Positions 62,224-64,000 of a stretch of 64,000 nucleotides of DNA are shown one piece after another; position 1 is the first letter of the stretch; every line of letters starts with the position of its first letter. The notes below the pieces were generated by a model. The model saw nothing but the letters and a program-made list of their open reading frames with translations. It was not told where the DNA came from and did no database searches. This DNA comes from Rhodobacteraceae bacterium NBU2976 (GTDB lineage Bacteria > Pseudomonadota > Alphaproteobacteria > Rhodobacterales > Rhodobacteraceae). The translations under genes and the position numbers were made by a program. Location of the stretch: the NCBI GenBank assembly GCA_023630215.1, contig JALPRQ010000001.1, forward strand, positions 620,001 through 684,000. Direction: 5' to 3'.

Positions 62224-64000
62224 TCAAGCCAGCGGCAAGGTAACCTGAAACACCGCGCCGGGGGCATTGTCATTGACCGTCAGATCACCGTTCAGATTAC
62301 GCATGATCTCGCGGCTGATCGGCAATCCCAACCCGGCGCTTCCTGCCAGATTGATTTCCGTCAGTCGCGAGAATTTCTCGAAGACACGGTCGCGATCTTC
62401 GCGCGCGATACCCGGACCGTTGTCAGACACATTGATCTCGGCCAGCCCATCGGCACGTCGGGCGGAAATGCGAATCTCGGGTTCCTCGGCACGACCATAT
62501 TTGACCGCGTTGGAAATCAGATTGATGAAGACTTGCGCCAGACGATCAAAATCGGCCTGCACTTCGATCTCGCCGATTTCGTCATCCATCACAACCTGCA
62601 CCCCTGTCGAGGCGCGCAACCCTTCGGTCGCGGCCAAGGCACGGTTGATGACAGCATCGATTGGAACCGGTTCCAATTTCCAATCCACACGCCCACTTTC
62701 CAAGAATGACAGGTCCAGAATTTCGTCAAGCAGCCGTGTCAGGCGCTCGCTTTCGCTAGAGATAATCTTGATGAAACGCTGCGCTTCATCTGCGCTGACA
62801 TCGGCGGTGTTGTCCAATATCTCGGCAAAGCTTTTGATAGAGGTCATCGGGGTGCGAAGTTCGTGGCTGATTTGTGATAGGAAGGCATCTTTCTGCGCGC
62901 CCAGTTCCGTAAGTTGTGCGTTCGCCTGTCTCAGCTGTTGCGCGGTTTCCGCCAACTCCTTGGATTGCTGTTCAAGTTGCTGCGAATATTCCATGATCTG
63001 CGCGGTTTCATCCGCGATATTGATCAGCTCTTCAACCGAGACGGTCCCGCCACCAGCGATTTGCGACACCATTGCATGCGCAGACGCCGCACCAACCGAT
63101 CCAGTCAGTTCGCGTTCAAGCGATTGGATAAATTCATCGGTCGCCGCGGGCAATCCAACCTGATATCCCTGATCACGCGCGGCTTCGGTGAACAGGGCGT
63201 GCGCCCGCCCTGTGCCCAGAATGCGCTGCGCCAGTGTGAACAGATCCTCGGACGTTGCGGAGCGGCGGATCGTCACCCCGGATGCTCGCCCATCCGTTAC
63301 CCGAAAGACGTCGACAAATTGTGCGCCTTGTATGCGTTCCAGCTGTCCGGGGGTCGAGATCAGAGACACACCGACAAATAGCACCGCATTGACCGACAAG
63401 GACCATAACAAGGCGTGAACCAGTGGATCATATCCCGTCAATCCGAGCAGCTCGTAAGGGCGCAGCCATGACAATCCAAACAGGCCGTTTTCGATGACTG
63501 CGGACGACAGGATAAACGCACCTTCGAAGCTCGGCAAAAATAACGTGTATGCCCAAACGACAAATCCCGTCGCCAGCCCGGCCAGCGCCCCGGCTTTGGT
63601 AGCGCCGCGCCAGAAAATACCTCCCAGCAAACAGGGCAGTACTTGTGCAACACCAAGAAACGCAATCAACCCAATGGCGGCCAACGAACCAGTTCCACCG
63701 GTCAGCCGGAAATAGAGATACCCAAGCACCAACAGTGCAGCGATCGACAATCGACGACTGGCCAGAAGCACTCCCCGCACGTCACCGCTGGTGGGTTCTC
63801 GGTCTGACACATTACGTAACCACAGCGGCATGACGATGTGGTTCGAGACCATGGTCGACAGGGCGATGGTTGCAATAATCACCATCGAAGTCGCCGACGA
63901 AAACCCACCAAGAAATGCCAACAGGGCGAGGGCATTCTGCCCTTCGGCCAACGGCACTGTCAGCACGTACAAATCCGGGTTGGACCCGGCCGGTAGGATC
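62224..64000 (-). CDS. Sodium/solute symporter-histidine kinase fusion, 5' end outside window
   Basis: At least 592 aa, open to the window edge, so the N-terminus is missing. The first 220 residues here are membrane helices of the SSS (PutP-like) family (GGFSSATSMVIIATIALSTMVSNHIVMP), then a linker with coiled coil (about 320-355), a HisKA domain with FLSQISHELRTPMTSIKSF, and a HATPase domain with NLISNAVKYG, DNGPGI and GSAGLGLPIS. This is the CbrA-type architecture, in which a transporter-like domain is linked to a kinase that controls carbon/nitrogen use. The cognate regulator is not in the window; the expected partner would lie nearby. Confidence 0.93.
   Translation of the reverse strand, partial: ILPAGSNPDLYVLTVPLAEGQNALALLAFLGGFSSATSMVIIATIALSTMVSNHIVMPLWLRNVSDREPTSGDVRGVLLASRRLSIAALLVLGYLYFRLTGGTGSLAAIGLIAFLGVAQVLPCLLGGIFWRGATKAGALAGLATGFVVWAYTLFLPSFEGAFILSSAVIENGLFGLSWLRPYELLGLTGYDPLVHALLWSLSVNAVLFVGVSLISTPGQLERIQGAQFVDVFRVTDGRASGVTIRRSATSEDLFTLAQRILGTGRAHALFTEAARDQGYQVGLPAATDEFIQSLERELTGSVGAASAHAMVSQIAGGGTVSVEELINIADETAQIMEYSQQLEQQSKELAETAQQLRQANAQLTELGAQKDAFLSQISHELRTPMTSIKSFAEILDNTADVSADEAQRFIKIISSESERLTRLLDEILDLSFLESGRVDWKLEPVPIDAVINRALAATEGLRASTGVQVVMDDEIGEIEVQADFDRLAQVFINLISNAVKYGRAEEPEIRISARRADGLAEINVSDNGPGIAREDRDRVFEKFSRLTEINLAGSAGLGLPISREIMRNLNGDLTVNDNAPGAVFQVTLPLA

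Noticed and set aside
1-64000. CRISPR arrays, insertion sequences, integrases
   Set aside because: No regularly spaced direct repeats and no transposase or integrase protein is readable in any frame.

Overview
The window is a stretch of alphaproteobacterial chromosome, most likely from the Roseobacter/Rhodobacteraceae group. The evidence is gene order (aroA-cmk-rpsA-ihfB-lapA-trpF-trpB; miaB, phoH, ybeY, CorC, lnt and metK in a row), GC-rich coding with frequent 4-8 nt gene overlaps, TRAP transport, a Glu/Gly-rich PepSY protein, a DMGDH/SARDH-type oxidoreductase and OxyR-katA. I see no rRNA, transposase, integrase or CRISPR array. All functional calls come from reading sequence and from memory of the families; no search was run.

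Layout. 1-334: start of an exported PilJ-type protein cut by the window edge. 722-8918: a hexuronate module (uxuA, uxuB, kdgK, a FadR-like GntR regulator and a three-gene TRAP transporter) in which two divergent promoter regions share a nearly identical palindromic site; a foreign-looking AT-rich gene interrupts it. 8912-14288: DUF1993, aspS and clpB, with an RpoH-like promoter and hairpin repeats. 14289-18146: a small unknown protein, a PD40 beta-propeller, pyrF, a slipin/SPFH gene, and upstream of that gene a 0.66-kb non-coding region with abutting degenerate tRNA-like units. 18147-19335: a membrane-anchored LuxR-type regulator and a PepSY protein with an acidic repeat tail. 19551-27518: sulfotransferase, trpB, a broken acetyltransferase, trpF, lapA, ihfB, rpsA, cmk and aroA. 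27652-37262: trmB, a LysE exporter, metK, lnt, CorC-like, ybeY, phoH, a lipoprotein/OmpA pair and miaB. 37380-44955: glycosyltransferase-like protein, FieF-like transporter, Dcp peptidase, half of an amino-acid ABC transporter and a GFA protein. 45118-49890: a nuclease-like AT-rich gene, panB-panC, an ArsR/DUF6428 divergent pair with a palindromic operator, and two unknown proteins. 50099-64000: DMGDH-like oxidoreductase, an AT-rich membrane protein, carB, oxyR/katA, a TIR-domain protein, an NAD-dependent epimerase, and a symporter-histidine kinase running off the edge.

The core is housekeeping, but single AT-rich genes without clear function sit between conserved blocks (4401-5171, 45118-45633, 52781-53848, 59833-60996, and less clearly 39603-40709), as expected for acquired accessory genes. 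The two most interesting loci are (a) 59833-60996, a cytoplasmic TIR domain fused to what looks like the DUF4163/DUF3298 (PdaC/RsiV) lysozyme- or cell-wall-sensing fold, a plausible single-gene anti-phage or stress effector, and (b) 17484-18000, an array of overlapping, acceptor-damaged tRNA-like units directly upstream of and co-oriented with a slipin gene, reminiscent of RNA-repair loci.
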